Source of the DNA: Ruminococcus sp.
GTDB taxonomy: Bacteria; Bacillota_A; Clostridia; Oscillospirales; Ruminococcaceae
NCBI RefSeq assembly: GCF_024684275.1
Contig: NZ_JAIKXF010000096.1
Location: forward strand, 1 to 64,000
Direction of reading: 5' to 3'
Length of the DNA: 64,000 nucleotides
The notes beneath the pieces are model-generated. The model ran no database searches. It was not told the origin of the DNA and saw nothing but the letters and a program-made list of their open reading frames with translations. Position numbers and translations under genes: made by a program. Shown piece after piece: positions 35,122-44,044 of the stretch (positions are counted from its first letter, which is position 1; each line of letters opens with the position of its first letter).

Positions 35122-36323
35122 TCTTCTCCGACGACCTCTCTGAAAAACTTCCTGTACTTTTCAACTATAACGTCCCAAGCAAAGTTGCTGCGGACGTATT
35201 CTCCGCCGTTTATTCCCATTTGTCGAGCCTTCTCCCTGTTTGCAAGGAACCAGTCGGTACAGCCCTCAAACTCGAAGTAATCCCCGAAATAAAGACCGCC
35301 GTTGGACTCAGATACGAAATTTCTCGTTACAGGACAGCCGCTGTGTACCAGCACAGGACGTCCGCAGAGCCAGCTCTCCATGATAACAAGGGAAAAGCTC
35401 TCGTTTTTTGACGGCTGACAGAGGAATTCTGCCGCTCCCTGTCCGTTGTACTTGTCCTGCTTGTCCACAAAGCCCAGGTCGATTATCCTCTTTTGCTTTA
35501 CTAAGTCAGCAGGGAGCTCTATGCTTCCGCCGCCTATGAGTACCAGCCTGAGGTCGGTATCACGGCGCTTGATGTACTCCGAGAAATACTTTACAAGGGT
35601 GTGGACGTTCTTGCCCTCGTCCTTGCGTCCTGCGTATATGATAAATGGGCTGTCTATGCCGAATTTTTTGCGGAAAGCCTCTCCGTCGGGAACTATGCCC
35701 GTATCCATGCCTATTCCCATGACTATGGTCTTTGTGCCGCTCTGTGAGAAGCCGTAAAGCTTCTCTGCCAGCTCTGCCTCGGGACGGGCATTGAATATCA
35801 TGCCTGCGGTCTTAGGGAAAAGCTCCTTATAGCGGCTCATATAGGCGTAAGCCTCGTCGTGGAAGCAGGGTATGAACACCGACTTATCCGGGAACAATTT
35901 AGCACCATTATAGGCTGTACACAGCAGATATGGTATGAATACGAACAATGAGTATTCGTCGCTGTGCTCTTTCATATAGTCATAAAGCTGAGGGCAGTTC
36001 ACCATTTCCGACAGGAATATATCCTCCTCGTCGGGAGTTATGCGGTGTCCCTTCATAAGCTTTGCGTTTACTGCATCAAATGCCGCAGTATCACGCTTTT
36101 CCACCTTGAATCGCCTTACTGTCACGCCCTTTGAGGTCTTATCCACGCCCTCTTTGTTGTAATTCTCGCTCCAGTCCGAGCCTGCGTCCTTAATGCAGGT
36201 GGAAAGTATCTCAAGGTCAACTCCCGCCGCATGGAGGTGGTCGGTCACCTCACGGAGCTCCATTTCTGCTCCGCCGGGGATATTCTCTCCGTACCACGGG
36301 ATAACAAATCCAATCTTTTTCAT
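35118..36323 (-). CDS. GT4 family glycosyltransferase
   Basis: The 401-residue GT-B protein begins MKKIGFVIPWYGENIPGGAE, typical for polysaccharide GT4 enzymes, and carries YAGRKDEGKNVHTLVKYF and NESFSLVIMESWLCGRPVL in the donor half. The start was chosen for its AAGGATA site; a longer open frame overlaps the upstream gene. It resembles its downstream neighbour in order of motifs. Acceptor and donor are unknown. Confidence 0.88.
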   Translation of the reverse strand: MKKIGFVIPWYGENIPGGAEMELREVTDHLHAAGVDLEILSTCIKDAGSDWSENYNKEGVDKTSKGVTVRRFKVEKRDTAAFDAVNAKLMKGHRITPDEEDIFLSEMVNCPQLYDYMKEHSDEYSLFVFIPYLLCTAYNGAKLFPDKSVFIPCFHDEAYAYMSRYKELFPKTAGMIFNARPEAELAEKLYGFSQSGTKTIVMGIGMDTGIVPDGEAFRKKFGIDSPFIIYAGRKDEGKNVHTLVKYFSEYIKRRDTDLRLVLIGGGSIELPADLVKQKRIIDLGFVDKQDKYNGQGAAEFLCQPSKNESFSLVIMESWLCGRPVLVHSGCPVTRNFVSESNGGLYFGDYFEFEGCTDWFLANREKARQMGINGGEYVRSNFAWDVIVEKYRKFFREVVGEE

Positions 36324-36336
36324 TTCAGTATCCTTA

Positions 36337-37419
36337 TCAGGTCGCTGTCTTGCCGTCAATAAAGGCTTTCAGCTTGGTCTCGAATATATTGCTCAGACGC
36401 TCGTAGGAGAAGTACTCAAGTCTCTTGCGCTGTCCCTCGATGATACTCTCACGGAGCTTGTCATCGGTGAGCAGTCTGTCAATGACTGCCGCCGTAAATA
36501 CAGGATCATTATCATCAAGGAGTATACCGCTTCCGCCGAGAGTCTCGCCGATAGCACTGGTATTATAGGCGATTATGGGGACTCCGAAGAACATTGACTC
36601 GACCAGCGGTACGCACAGTCCCTCATGCTCGCTCATGCATAGAAAAGCGTCAGCGATATGGTAATACGCCAGTATCTCGCTGAACTTGATATGTCCTGTG
36701 AATATAACATCATCGCTGAGTCCGAGGGCGCTGACATATTTCACAAGGCGTTCGTTATAGTTCTCCATGCCGTTTGCCGAGCCCACAAGTATAAGCCTTG
36801 AATCGGGATTCAGCTTTCTGTAGCAGGCATATGCGCGGATAACATTTTCCTGTCTCTTGTTGGGAGCTATTCTTCCCACGAATATGATATTCTTCTTGCC
36901 GTCGCGGTATTTCTTCATGACAGCCTCGTCGGGAGCCTGCTCATAGTCCTCGAATTTGGTAAGGGAGGGGCTTATCTCGATATTGCAGGTATAGCCCATT
37001 CTTATGAGCTCTGACTTGTTGTACTCCGAAACCGCAAGGACAAAGTCCATTTTGTCGCGGAGATACTCAACGCCCTTGTAGCCGTACTCAGTAAGCTGTG
37101 TCGCAGAGGCGCTGTAGGGGCGGAAGAAATCAGGGGGAGTGATATTGTGGTATATCATCACCCTGCGGCACTTGTAGCTGTCTATCTTGAAAGAAAGGTC
37201 AGTGCCTGTAGATTTGTGATATATGAGCACGTCGTCCTTTTTAAGGTCGCGGAGCTTGTCCGCCTTTATGGCAGTGCCCTCGGGAAGTCTCTTGTCTATA
37301 TTCTCGGCGTAAATATCGGTGGAATAGCCCATTTTGCCGATTATCTCCTTTAATGCGATAGCATCGTTCCCTACTCCGTCGCCGAATGAAAGGGTAGGCA
37401 GTAACTGAACTACTCTCAT
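36337..37419 (-). CDS. GT4 family glycosyltransferase
   Basis: The 360-residue GT-B protein begins MRVVQLLPTLSFGDGVGNDA. The donor half has FVGRIAPNKRQENVIRAYA and the EX7E region HEGLCVPLVESMFFGVPII. It overlaps the small coiled-coil gene by one base. This family commonly adds mannose, rhamnose or glucose to growing O-antigen-like chains; specificity cannot be read here. Confidence 0.9.
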   Translation of the reverse strand: MRVVQLLPTLSFGDGVGNDAIALKEIIGKMGYSTDIYAENIDKRLPEGTAIKADKLRDLKKDDVLIYHKSTGTDLSFKIDSYKCRRVMIYHNITPPDFFRPYSASATQLTEYGYKGVEYLRDKMDFVLAVSEYNKSELIRMGYTCNIEISPSLTKFEDYEQAPDEAVMKKYRDGKKNIIFVGRIAPNKRQENVIRAYACYRKLNPDSRLILVGSANGMENYNERLVKYVSALGLSDDVIFTGHIKFSEILAYYHIADAFLCMSEHEGLCVPLVESMFFGVPIIAYNTSAIGETLGGSGILLDDNDPVFTAAVIDRLLTDDKLRESIIEGQRKRLEYFSYERLSNIFETKLKAFIDGKTAT

Positions 37420-37874
37420 TACTTGCTCTCCCTGCTGAGTCTGCTGCGGAGCTCTGCATTTTCGCGCTCAAGCTTGTCAAGGCGTATCATGAGCTCCTTA
37501 TGTGAAAGCTCTAATGCCTCAACCTTGCTGCTCATATCCGATGACTTGCTGTCAGAAAGCGACTTCATAACTGTTACCGCATTTGCGTTGAAGTCGTTCT
37601 GCTCAAACACAACGGGCTCAACGTAGAACTTCATGAGCTTGCGGAGCACCTTCTTGAAGAACACCTTTATGCCGTTCCCCTGAAGCTCCTTATAGGGCTG
37701 TATATAGTAATGTGTGCTGATATAATCAAGAGCCTCCGATGCAGAGCCACTCTGAGCGTTCTTCTTGTAGGGAACGTCCTCAAAGCTGAGCATATCCGCA
37801 GTAAGCCCCTGCTCCTTTATTTTCTGCTTTATCTCAGCCATTATCTCTTCTATATTTATGCTTTCGTTTTCCAT
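37419..37874 (-). CDS. Small coiled-coil protein of polysaccharide locus
   Basis: The 151-residue protein begins MENESINIEEIMAEIKQKI, a helical start often seen in short proteins beside methyltransferases in O-antigen loci. The centre is basic (KVFFKKVLRKLMKFYVEP). It ends in a coiled coil of about 40 residues (SSKVEALELSHKELMIRLDK onward). There is no membrane segment. It sits 3 bases after the methyltransferase gene, which has its own N-terminal coiled coil, so the two may form a complex. Function is not established. Confidence 0.65.
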   Translation of the reverse strand: MENESINIEEIMAEIKQKIKEQGLTADMLSFEDVPYKKNAQSGSASEALDYISTHYYIQPYKELQGNGIKVFFKKVLRKLMKFYVEPVVFEQNDFNANAVTVMKSLSDSKSSDMSSKVEALELSHKELMIRLDKLERENAELRSRLSRESK

Positions 37875-37877
37875 GTT

Positions 37878-38894
37878 TTATCCTTTCTTCACGGCTATTA
37901 CAGCGTAATCCTGACTTCCGAATATCATGTCGGATACGCGCTTCATCGCCTCATTGAACTCAGCCGTATTCTCAGCCTCTGCACATTTCAGCGGAGGTAT
38001 CTCAAAGGGCGGTCTGCTGCTTTCGGTATATATTATCCCGATGTCCTTAAAGCCTGCCTTTTCAAGGTAATATTGAAGCGTCAGCGGGTGAACAGGCTTT
38101 ATATGTGACGGGTCAATGTAGAATGCATTGGTGTATATTGACAGCGATGTGGGGTTTGGAGTCTCCATGATGATACAGCCGCCCTCCTCTAACCGCTCAT
38201 ATGCGGTATTGCACAGACGGATTATCTGATGAGGCTTCAGGTGCTCAACTACCTGTCCCACAAAAATGCCGTCAACGCCCTCGGTTCTTTCGAGAAAATC
38301 GCAGCCGTCGGCGCAGGTGGCTTTAAGCCCCTTAGAATTGCAGTATTCAGTATATGGCTCATAGATATCCACACCCTCGGCAGGTATGCCGTTATCCTGC
38401 ATGAGTGAGAGGAATTCTCCTCTGCCGCAGCCGATATCCAATACCTTTTTCTTATCGCGGTAATACTTTAAATAAAACTCCTGAGACTTCTTGATGCTCT
38501 CGATAGAGCCTCGGAAGTGGTTCTCAAAGTCGAAATAGTCTATATCGTCGTAATCCGAGCCGCTGCTCACGGCAGCAGGTAAAGCCGCCTGTACAGCGCC
38601 CTCTGCGGTCTGCTGCACAGGAGCTGCTTTCAGCTTCTTTTCCACCGAGTTTATCTTGCTTTTAAGGAATTCCTCCTCGCTGGTGAGCCTTTCGATGAGA
38701 GTATTGTTATTCCTGAGATTGACACAGGCAGCCTCAAAATCTTTTCTTAACGAATCATTTGCCTGTACGTTGACAATATCCCTGTCTGCTGCCTCCAAGC
38801 CCGCAAAAAGCCAGCCGAAAAGCTTTCTTTTCAGCGCTCCCTTGATACCCTTCTGATTTTTTATACTGTCTATAAACTGCGATATATTACTCAT
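37878..38894 (-). CDS. SAM-dependent methyltransferase of polysaccharide locus
   Basis: The 338-residue protein has an N-terminal helical/coiled part (about 1-110, with NNNTLIERLTSEEEFLKSKI), a short Ala/Gln linker, and a class I methyltransferase domain. Motif I is VLDIGCGRGEFLSLM, then EGVDIYEPYTEYC, and VEHLKPHQI. Such enzymes in ABC-exporter O-antigen systems (WbdD-like) cap the non-reducing end and help set chain length. A cap role is inferred from the Wzt carbohydrate domain next door; the WbdD kinase is absent here. Confidence 0.8.
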   Translation of the reverse strand: MSNISQFIDSIKNQKGIKGALKRKLFGWLFAGLEAADRDIVNVQANDSLRKDFEAACVNLRNNNTLIERLTSEEEFLKSKINSVEKKLKAAPVQQTAEGAVQAALPAAVSSGSDYDDIDYFDFENHFRGSIESIKKSQEFYLKYYRDKKKVLDIGCGRGEFLSLMQDNGIPAEGVDIYEPYTEYCNSKGLKATCADGCDFLERTEGVDGIFVGQVVEHLKPHQIIRLCNTAYERLEEGGCIIMETPNPTSLSIYTNAFYIDPSHIKPVHPLTLQYYLEKAGFKDIGIIYTESSRPPFEIPPLKCAEAENTAEFNEAMKRVSDMIFGSQDYAVIAVKKG

Positions 38895-38897
38895 TTT

Positions 38898-40124
38898 TTA
38901 CCTCTTGAGCTTCCATGTGTGTTCGATGCGTGAAACTCCCACATCTCCCATTGCCGATATCATCTGAATCCTGTATGCCTGACGGAAATAGTCAATTGGT
39001 ATGCCTTCTCCCTGCTCGATAGCAATGTCGATATTGTACTCACCTGCAAGGAGCTCAACGTTTTTCAGCAGTATCTCCGCCGTACCGCTGTCGCTGATAG
39101 TTATGTCGGGCTGCTTGTCTATTCGGGTGTTGGTGCCGTAGCACTGAACGCCGTTCATATCAAAGACTCCGAAGCCGAATACCGCGTCCTTTACGGGCTT
39201 TTTCACGGTATAGTCAATACTGAGCCTTATATCCTCGCCTGTGCGGAAGGTATTCTGCTCGCTGCCGTCAGCACTGAATGAACGTACCTTTCTGATACGC
39301 ACCTCACCGCTGCCCCAGCGCTTTCCTGCCTCATCATCTGAGACCTCCTCCGCACCGCTTTCAGACTTGTTCTTTTCCTGCATTTTTCTGCTCATATAAT
39401 CAAGGTATTCAAGGTCTATCTCCTTAGGCGGTCCCTCAGCCTTGATAAGTCCCTCGTGTATCCATATAGCGCGGTCGCATATCTGTTCTATCTGTCCCAG
39501 AGCATGGGATACTATTACTATAGTAGTGCCCTGCGCCTTTATCTCCTTGAGCTTGTTGAAGCACTTGGTCTGGAAATTGGCGTCGCCAACGGCAAGTATC
39601 TCGTCAATGAGAAGCACGTCCGCGTCAACATTTATAGCGACTGAGAACGCAAGTCTCATATACATACCCGAGGAATAGGTGCGGACGGGGTTGTCGATAA
39701 ACTCGGCAAGCTCCGAAAAGTCCACTATATCCTTGATACGGGCGTCTATCTCTTTCTTGGTAAGACCGAATATAGCCGCATTGGTGTAGATGTTCTCTCT
39801 GCCGCTCATATCGGGGTGGAAGCCTGCTCCCAGCTCGATAAGGCTGGAAACTCGGCCTTTCAGCTTTATTGTTCCCTCATCGGGATACATTATCCTTGTG
39901 AGAAGCTTCAGCGTGGTACTCTTGCCGCAGCCGTTATGACCGATAAGTCCGATAGCTTCGCCCTTTTTTACGTCAAAGCTTATGCCGCGGAGCACCTTGC
40001 GCTCCTCATAGCGGCTGCGCTTGCGGAATAACAGGCGCTCTTTCAGCTGTGCCCCCTTGTCGAGGTACACCTTGAAGCTCTTGGTCACATTTCTGACCTC
40101 TATTGCTATATCATTTTCTGCCAT
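38898..40124 (-). CDS. wzt: Polysaccharide ABC exporter ATPase with Wzt C-domain
   Basis: The 408-residue protein has an ABC ATPase in the first 240 residues: Walker [10 protein letters not shown] (62-70), signature YSSGMYMRL and Walker B VLLIDEILAVGD. A Wzt-type carbohydrate-binding beta-sandwich follows (about 270-408, with IRKVRSFSADGSE and VFGFGVFDMNGVQCYG). The C-domain recognises the finished polymer's terminal cap in O9a-type systems. It overlaps the permease gene by one base. TagH-like teichoic acid export is the Gram-positive alternative, but the beta-sandwich favours a capped polysaccharide. Confidence 0.93.
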   Translation of the reverse strand: MAENDIAIEVRNVTKSFKVYLDKGAQLKERLLFRKRSRYEERKVLRGISFDVKKGEAIGLIGHNGCGKSTTLKLLTRIMYPDEGTIKLKGRVSSLIELGAGFHPDMSGRENIYTNAAIFGLTKKEIDARIKDIVDFSELAEFIDNPVRTYSSGMYMRLAFSVAINVDADVLLIDEILAVGDANFQTKCFNKLKEIKAQGTTIVIVSHALGQIEQICDRAIWIHEGLIKAEGPPKEIDLEYLDYMSRKMQEKNKSESGAEEVSDDEAGKRWGSGEVRIRKVRSFSADGSEQNTFRTGEDIRLSIDYTVKKPVKDAVFGFGVFDMNGVQCYGTNTRIDKQPDITISDSGTAEILLKNVELLAGEYNIDIAIEQGEGIPIDYFRQAYRIQMISAMGDVGVSRIEHTWKLKR

Positions 40125-40900
40125 CAGAGTTCCTCCGCAAAATGCTTTTGAAGCTTGTTGAATACGAATGCACCGAATACAAGGAAGAATACTCCCAGAC
40201 CTGCTGCCCAGAGAAGCGCTGTCAGGTCGGGTATCTGCCTTTCATAGAGCACTGTTCTGTAGCAGTCGATTATGTGAGTCATGGGATTGAGATTGAACAG
40301 CGGCAGGTATCTTTCGGGCACGATAGACTTTGAGTACACAACTGGCGTCAGGTACATCCAAGCCATAGCCACAATGCCGAGGATATGCTCTAAATCCCTG
40401 AAGTATACCGTTACCGCAGAGGCTATCATCGCCATGCCGAGAGCGAAAATATACTCAACTATCATTATTATCGGCAAGGTGAGTATAGCAAGAAAGTTTA
40501 TACCTGCCCCCGTAACTATTATTACCGCAAATATGACTATAAAGCACAGCAGCATATTCACAAAGCAGCTTGTCACATAGGAAATAGGTATTACCATTCG
40601 TGGGAAGTATATCTTCTTTACAAGATCCTTTTGTGATATTATGGACGCTGCTCCCACTGTTATGGACGAGGAGAAGAATATCCACGGTATCAGTGCAACG
40701 AACAGGTAAAGATAGTACCTTTCAACGTCGTTGTGAAGTATCTTAGAGAAAACTATCGTGTAGACTATAAGCTGGAAAAGAGGGTTGATAAACGTCCACA
40801 GGAAGCCCAGCACCGAGCCCTTGTAGCGTCCTCTCAGGTCCTTTTTCACAAGGCTGAATATCATCTGTCTGTAAGCATAAAGCTCTTTGATCGTACTCAT
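40124..40900 (-). CDS. wzm: Polysaccharide ABC exporter permease
   Basis: The 258-residue ABC-2 type membrane protein has six membrane segments. Features typical of Wzm/TagG/RgpC permeases are the basic start KKDLRGRYKGSVLGFLWTFI, NPLFQLIVYTIVFS, and the late phrase LFNLNPMTHIIDCYR. It moves the lipid-linked polymer outward with the Wzt ATPase encoded next. It is the first gene of the eleven-gene operon and lies about 70 bases from a consensus promoter. Confidence 0.94.
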   Translation of the reverse strand: MSTIKELYAYRQMIFSLVKKDLRGRYKGSVLGFLWTFINPLFQLIVYTIVFSKILHNDVERYYLYLFVALIPWIFFSSSITVGAASIISQKDLVKKIYFPRMVIPISYVTSCFVNMLLCFIVIFAVIIVTGAGINFLAILTLPIIMIVEYIFALGMAMIASAVTVYFRDLEHILGIVAMAWMYLTPVVYSKSIVPERYLPLFNLNPMTHIIDCYRTVLYERQIPDLTALLWAAGLGVFFLVFGAFVFNKLQKHFAEEL

Positions 40901-40971
40901 TTATTGCTCCTTGAAACGCGCAGAAACGGTCTTTACCGTCAACAGCGCATAAAATTCCATAGTATCTTTTA

Positions 40972-41000
40972 ATTATATCACAACGCCTTTTGGCTGTCAA
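40972..41000 (-). promoter_or_regulatory. Consensus promoter of the polysaccharide operon
   Basis: On the minus strand, TTGACA and TATAAT match consensus in every base with a 17-base spacer. It lies about 70 bases before wzm and is the only strong promoter seen for the whole leftward set of eleven genes. Confidence 0.85.
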
Positions 41001-41026
41001 GTCCGCAGGATTCAGTGTTCAGTTTG

Positions 41027-41053
41027 TATGGGACGCCGCCCTCGGCGTCCCGC
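41027..41053. repeat. GC-rich palindrome of the intergenic family
   Basis: GGGACGCCG and CGGCGTCCC form a 9-bp dyad, upstream of the polysaccharide promoter. It matches the stem part of the CCCCTACA family but lacks the CTACA end. The companion TAACGGCTAAAAA lies at about 41087-41100. Confidence 0.5.
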
Positions 41054-41097
41054 AATTGCTGAATTTATCTAAAATAACTCCAAAACTAACGGCTAAA

Positions 41098-41121
41098 AAA
41101 GGACAGCCGAAGCTGTCCTTT
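41098..41121 (-). terminator. Terminator after rlmH
   Basis: AAAGGACAGC and GCTGTCCTTT (loop CGAA) end directly at the rlmH stop codon. On the minus strand the stem is followed by TTTAGCCGTTAG, a short T run. Confidence 0.65.
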
Positions 41122-41595
41122 CTATTTATGGTATTTTCCGCCCTCTGCTATCTGGAATGCGCGGTATATCTGCTCTAAGAGCATTACCCTTGCAAGCTGG
41201 TGTGGAAAGGTCATCTTCGACATAGAGAGTTTAAGCGTTCCCATTGCCTTTATTTCGGGATCAAGCCCGAATGAGCTTCCGATAATAAAGGTCACTGTGC
41301 TCTGACCGCCGACTCCTGCGGAGACTATCTTCTCCGAGAGCTCGGGGCTTGTGAGCTGCTTGCCCTCGATACACATAGGCACTATCATGCCCTTTGCATA
41401 GCGCTTTATCTGTTCCGCTTCCTTTCTGAGAGCCGAGACTATCTCCTTATCCGAGGGATTATCACTGAGTCGGCATTCATCAAGCTCATGGAGCTCGAAA
41501 TTGCAGTACCTTCCCAGCCTTTTGATATATTCTGCGCAGGCGCTGCGAAGATATTCCTCTTTAAGCCTGCCTATGACTATAAGATTTATATTCAT
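41122..41595 (-). CDS. rlmH: 23S rRNA pseudouridine-1915 N3-methyltransferase RlmH
   Basis: The 157-residue SPOUT-fold enzyme methylates pseudouridine 1915 in helix 69 of 23S rRNA. Family marks are the start MNINLIVIGRLKEEYLRSAC, the knot region VTFIIGSSFGLDPEI, and the C-terminal SKMTFPHQLARVMLLEQIYR. Length is as expected (155-160). Its start overlaps the MBL hydrolase stop by one base. Confidence 0.97.
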   Translation of the reverse strand: MNINLIVIGRLKEEYLRSACAEYIKRLGRYCNFELHELDECRLSDNPSDKEIVSALRKEAEQIKRYAKGMIVPMCIEGKQLTSPELSEKIVSAGVGGQSTVTFIIGSSFGLDPEIKAMGTLKLSMSKMTFPHQLARVMLLEQIYRAFQIAEGGKYHK

Positions 41596-42380
41596 CAGAA
41601 AATAACTGCTCCTCCCCTTGTTTCTACGGGAGCCACGCCTAAAAGGTAGTCCCTGCCTCTTGCAAAGCGTTCAAGGCTTCGCTGTACGGTGCTGTCCGCT
41701 ATATTCGGACGGTTGTTGTCCTGACTGAGATGACCGAGAAGAAAATGCGTAGTTCCGCGCTCTATGAGCTTTCCAACCTGCACGGCGCAGTCATCGTTGG
41801 AAAGATGTCCGTTCATTGAGAGTATTCGCTCCTTGAGATACAGCGGATATGATCCCGTACGGAGCATATAGTCGTCGTAATTGGCTTCGATAAGCACCAT
41901 TCGGCAGCCATTCAGCGCCTCGTCAACCTCAGGGGTAACGTGTCCCAAGTCCGTGCAAATGGCGCAGTACTTATCATCTGAGGTATGTATGCGGTAGCCG
42001 CAGCTCTGTATGGCGTCGTGAGGCGTATTGAAGCAGCTTACCTCACTGCCGCCGCAGCTTATATTCTTGCCCGTTATGTCGATGACATGGGAGCCCGGCG
42101 CTATCCTGTTTGCGTCACAGAGCCTCTGCAATGTGCGCTTCTGACCGTATACAGGCATTCCTGTTTTTTTTGTGAGCATTGCAAGTCCTGCAACGTGGTC
42201 TGAATGCTCATGGGTGATAAATACTCCCTGTACAGCGCTCAGGGGAATGTGGTTGACCTCAAGAGCCTCGCTGAGCCGCTTGAAGCTTACGCCGCAGTCT
42301 ATGAGTATGCCGCCCTTTTCTGTTCCTATAAAGGTGGAATTTCCTTTACTGGAGCTGAAAAGGGGATAAAGTCTTGCCAT
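41595..42380 (-). CDS. WalJ/YycJ-type MBL-fold hydrolase
   Basis: The 261-residue metallo-beta-lactamase-fold protein has metal motif HEHSDHVAG and later HLSNDDC and LLGHLSQDNN, and begins MARLYPLFSSSKGNSTFIG. This start and length fit WalJ (YycJ), an exonuclease-type enzyme which in Bacillus lies in the walRK operon and co-occurs with rlmH. The pairing with rlmH is preserved here, but walRK is not adjacent. Confidence 0.88.
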   Translation of the reverse strand: MARLYPLFSSSKGNSTFIGTEKGGILIDCGVSFKRLSEALEVNHIPLSAVQGVFITHEHSDHVAGLAMLTKKTGMPVYGQKRTLQRLCDANRIAPGSHVIDITGKNISCGGSEVSCFNTPHDAIQSCGYRIHTSDDKYCAICTDLGHVTPEVDEALNGCRMVLIEANYDDYMLRTGSYPLYLKERILSMNGHLSNDDCAVQVGKLIERGTTHFLLGHLSQDNNRPNIADSTVQRSLERFARGRDYLLGVAPVETRGGAVIF

Positions 42381-42448
42381 TGGATATTCTCCGTTCTTCT
42401 TGATTATTATCTCTAATTAAAGAAGTTCTAAATCATAATTCACGCCAA

Positions 42449-42567
42449 AGTTGAGAGTTGAGAATTGAGAGTTGAAAGTTGCGGTATCGCCTTCGTCGAT
42501 ATTATTTAAATAATATGAGCGAAGCGAATACATTAACTCTCAACTCTTCACTTTCAACTCTAAACTT
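42449..42567. repeat. MITE-like element with heptamer arms, full copy
   Basis: The left arm is a run of 7-base units (AGTTGAG, AGTTGAG, AATTGAG, AGTTGAA). The core holds ATCGCC/GGCGAT-like and ATTATTTAAATAAT dyads plus GAGCGAAGCGAA. The right arm is the reverse complement run (ACTCTCAACTCTTCAC...AACTC). It ends inside the cysS stop codon. A copy of nearly the same sequence lies at 52337-52458. Confidence 0.8.
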
Positions 42568-43987
42568 AATTAAGCTTGTTTATCTCCGTGCCCTGTCTTG
42601 TTTCTTTGACCTCATAGCCCAGAGCCGCTATTTTGTCGCGGAGCTCATCTGCCAGAGCGAAATTCTTGTCCTTACGTGCAGCCTTGCGCTGTTCGACAAG
42701 CTCCATGACCTCAGCAGGTATATCAGCAGAATCCGCACCGGCATTGTCTGCGATCTCCTTTGCATTGGCAATGAGGTCAAGTCCGAGAACCTCGTCAAAT
42801 TTTGAAATAAGCGCAAGCTTTGTTGCTGCATTTGCCTTTGATTTCAGTACATCATATATAACAGTGATGCCCATAGCAGTGTTTATGTCGTTATCAAGGG
42901 CGTCTGTGAAATCTTTCATAAGGCGGTCGTACTCAGCCTTGTCGATGTCGCCGCCGCTCTCCTTTGTAAGGGGAGCTATCTTCTCTATGAGCTTGTTGTA
43001 AGCCGCTACAGCGTTGTCAAGGTTCTCCCATGAGAATACAAGGGACTTTCTGTAGTGCGAAAGCAGGCAGAAGAAACGGTACACCACAGGCTTGTATCCC
43101 TTTTCCTCAAGAAGTGATACCGTCAGGAACTCGCCCTTGCTCTTGCTCATCTTGCCGCTGTTGGTATTGAGGTGGAGCACATGGAACCAGTAATTGCACC
43201 ACTTATGTCCCAGATAAGCCTCAGACTGAGCTATCTCGTTGGTGTGATGAGGGAAAGCGTTGTCGATACCGCCGCAGTGTATATCAAGGTACTCGCCGTT
43301 ATTCTTCATGCTTATGCATGAGCACTCGATATGCCAGCCTGGGTAGCCGATACCCCACGGAGAATCCCATTTCAGCTCCTGATCGTCAAACTTGGACTTG
43401 GTGAACCAGAGTACAAAGTCAGCCTTGTTTCTCTTGTTCTCGTCAGCCTCAACGCCCTCACGGACACCTACTGCAAGGTCTTCCTCGTTGAAATCGTTGA
43501 AAACGTAGTACTTGTCGAGCTTTGAGGTATCGAAGTAGATGTTTCCGCCGGCTTCGTATGCATAGCCCTTGTCCATAAGCACGCTGATAACGCGGATAAA
43601 CTCATCGATATAAGTAGTAGCAGGCACTACAACATCGGGCTTTTTGATGTTGAGCTTTTCACAGTCGCCGAAGAAAGCGTCAGTATAGAACTTTGCTATC
43701 TCCATAACTGTCTTGTGCTCACGCTTAGCGCCCTTGAGCATTTTATCGTCGCCTGTGTCGCCGTCGCTGGTCAGATGACCAACATCGGTGATGTTCATAA
43801 CACGGTTCACGTCATAGCCTGTGAAGCGTAGATACTTTTCGAGAATATCCTCCATGATGTAGCTTCTCAGGTTGCCGATGTGAGCGTAGTGGTACACAGT
43901 AGGTCCGCAGGTGTACATATTTACCCTGCCTTCAGCGTGAGGGACGAATTCCTCTTTTTTATGTGATAATGAATTGTATAACTGCAT
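42566..43987 (-). CDS. cysS: Cysteinyl-tRNA synthetase
   Basis: The 473-residue class I synthetase charges tRNA-Cys. Motifs: zinc ligand in YTCGPTVY (Cys27), HIGN at 36-39, WHIECSCIS and HCGGIDNAFPHHTNE for the remaining zinc site, and GKMSKSKGEF for the KMSKS loop. The ribosome site is GGAGG with 7-base spacing. No promoter was found in the 54 bases between this gene and the four-helix-bundle gene; that space is filled by heptamer repeats. Transcription most likely comes from the T-box promoter near 45.2 kb, which has a Cys specifier. Confidence 0.97.
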   Translation of the reverse strand: MQLYNSLSHKKEEFVPHAEGRVNMYTCGPTVYHYAHIGNLRSYIMEDILEKYLRFTGYDVNRVMNITDVGHLTSDGDTGDDKMLKGAKREHKTVMEIAKFYTDAFFGDCEKLNIKKPDVVVPATTYIDEFIRVISVLMDKGYAYEAGGNIYFDTSKLDKYYVFNDFNEEDLAVGVREGVEADENKRNKADFVLWFTKSKFDDQELKWDSPWGIGYPGWHIECSCISMKNNGEYLDIHCGGIDNAFPHHTNEIAQSEAYLGHKWCNYWFHVLHLNTNSGKMSKSKGEFLTVSLLEEKGYKPVVYRFFCLLSHYRKSLVFSWENLDNAVAAYNKLIEKIAPLTKESGGDIDKAEYDRLMKDFTDALDNDINTAMGITVIYDVLKSKANAATKLALISKFDEVLGLDLIANAKEIADNAGADSADIPAEVMELVEQRKAARKDKNFALADELRDKIAALGYEVKETRQGTEINKLN

Positions 43988-44001
43988 TGTATTTCCTCCA
44001 A

Positions 44002-44044
44002 AAACATTTTAAGTTGAGAGTTGAGAATTGAGAGTTGAAAGTTA
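44002..44044. repeat. Heptamer array, left flank of four-helix-bundle gene
   Basis: AAGTTGAGAGTTGAG then AATTGAGAGTTGAAAGTT is the same left arm as the full MITE-like copies. Its inner end includes the stop codon of the four-helix-bundle gene. An inverted array lies on the other side of that gene. Confidence 0.75.

Noticed and set aside
33952..35280. A 442-codon open frame on the + strand opposite two glycosyltransferases
   Set aside because: Antisense to two GT4 genes with clear motifs; no ribosome site or family resemblance. Its length follows from codon bias on the other strand.
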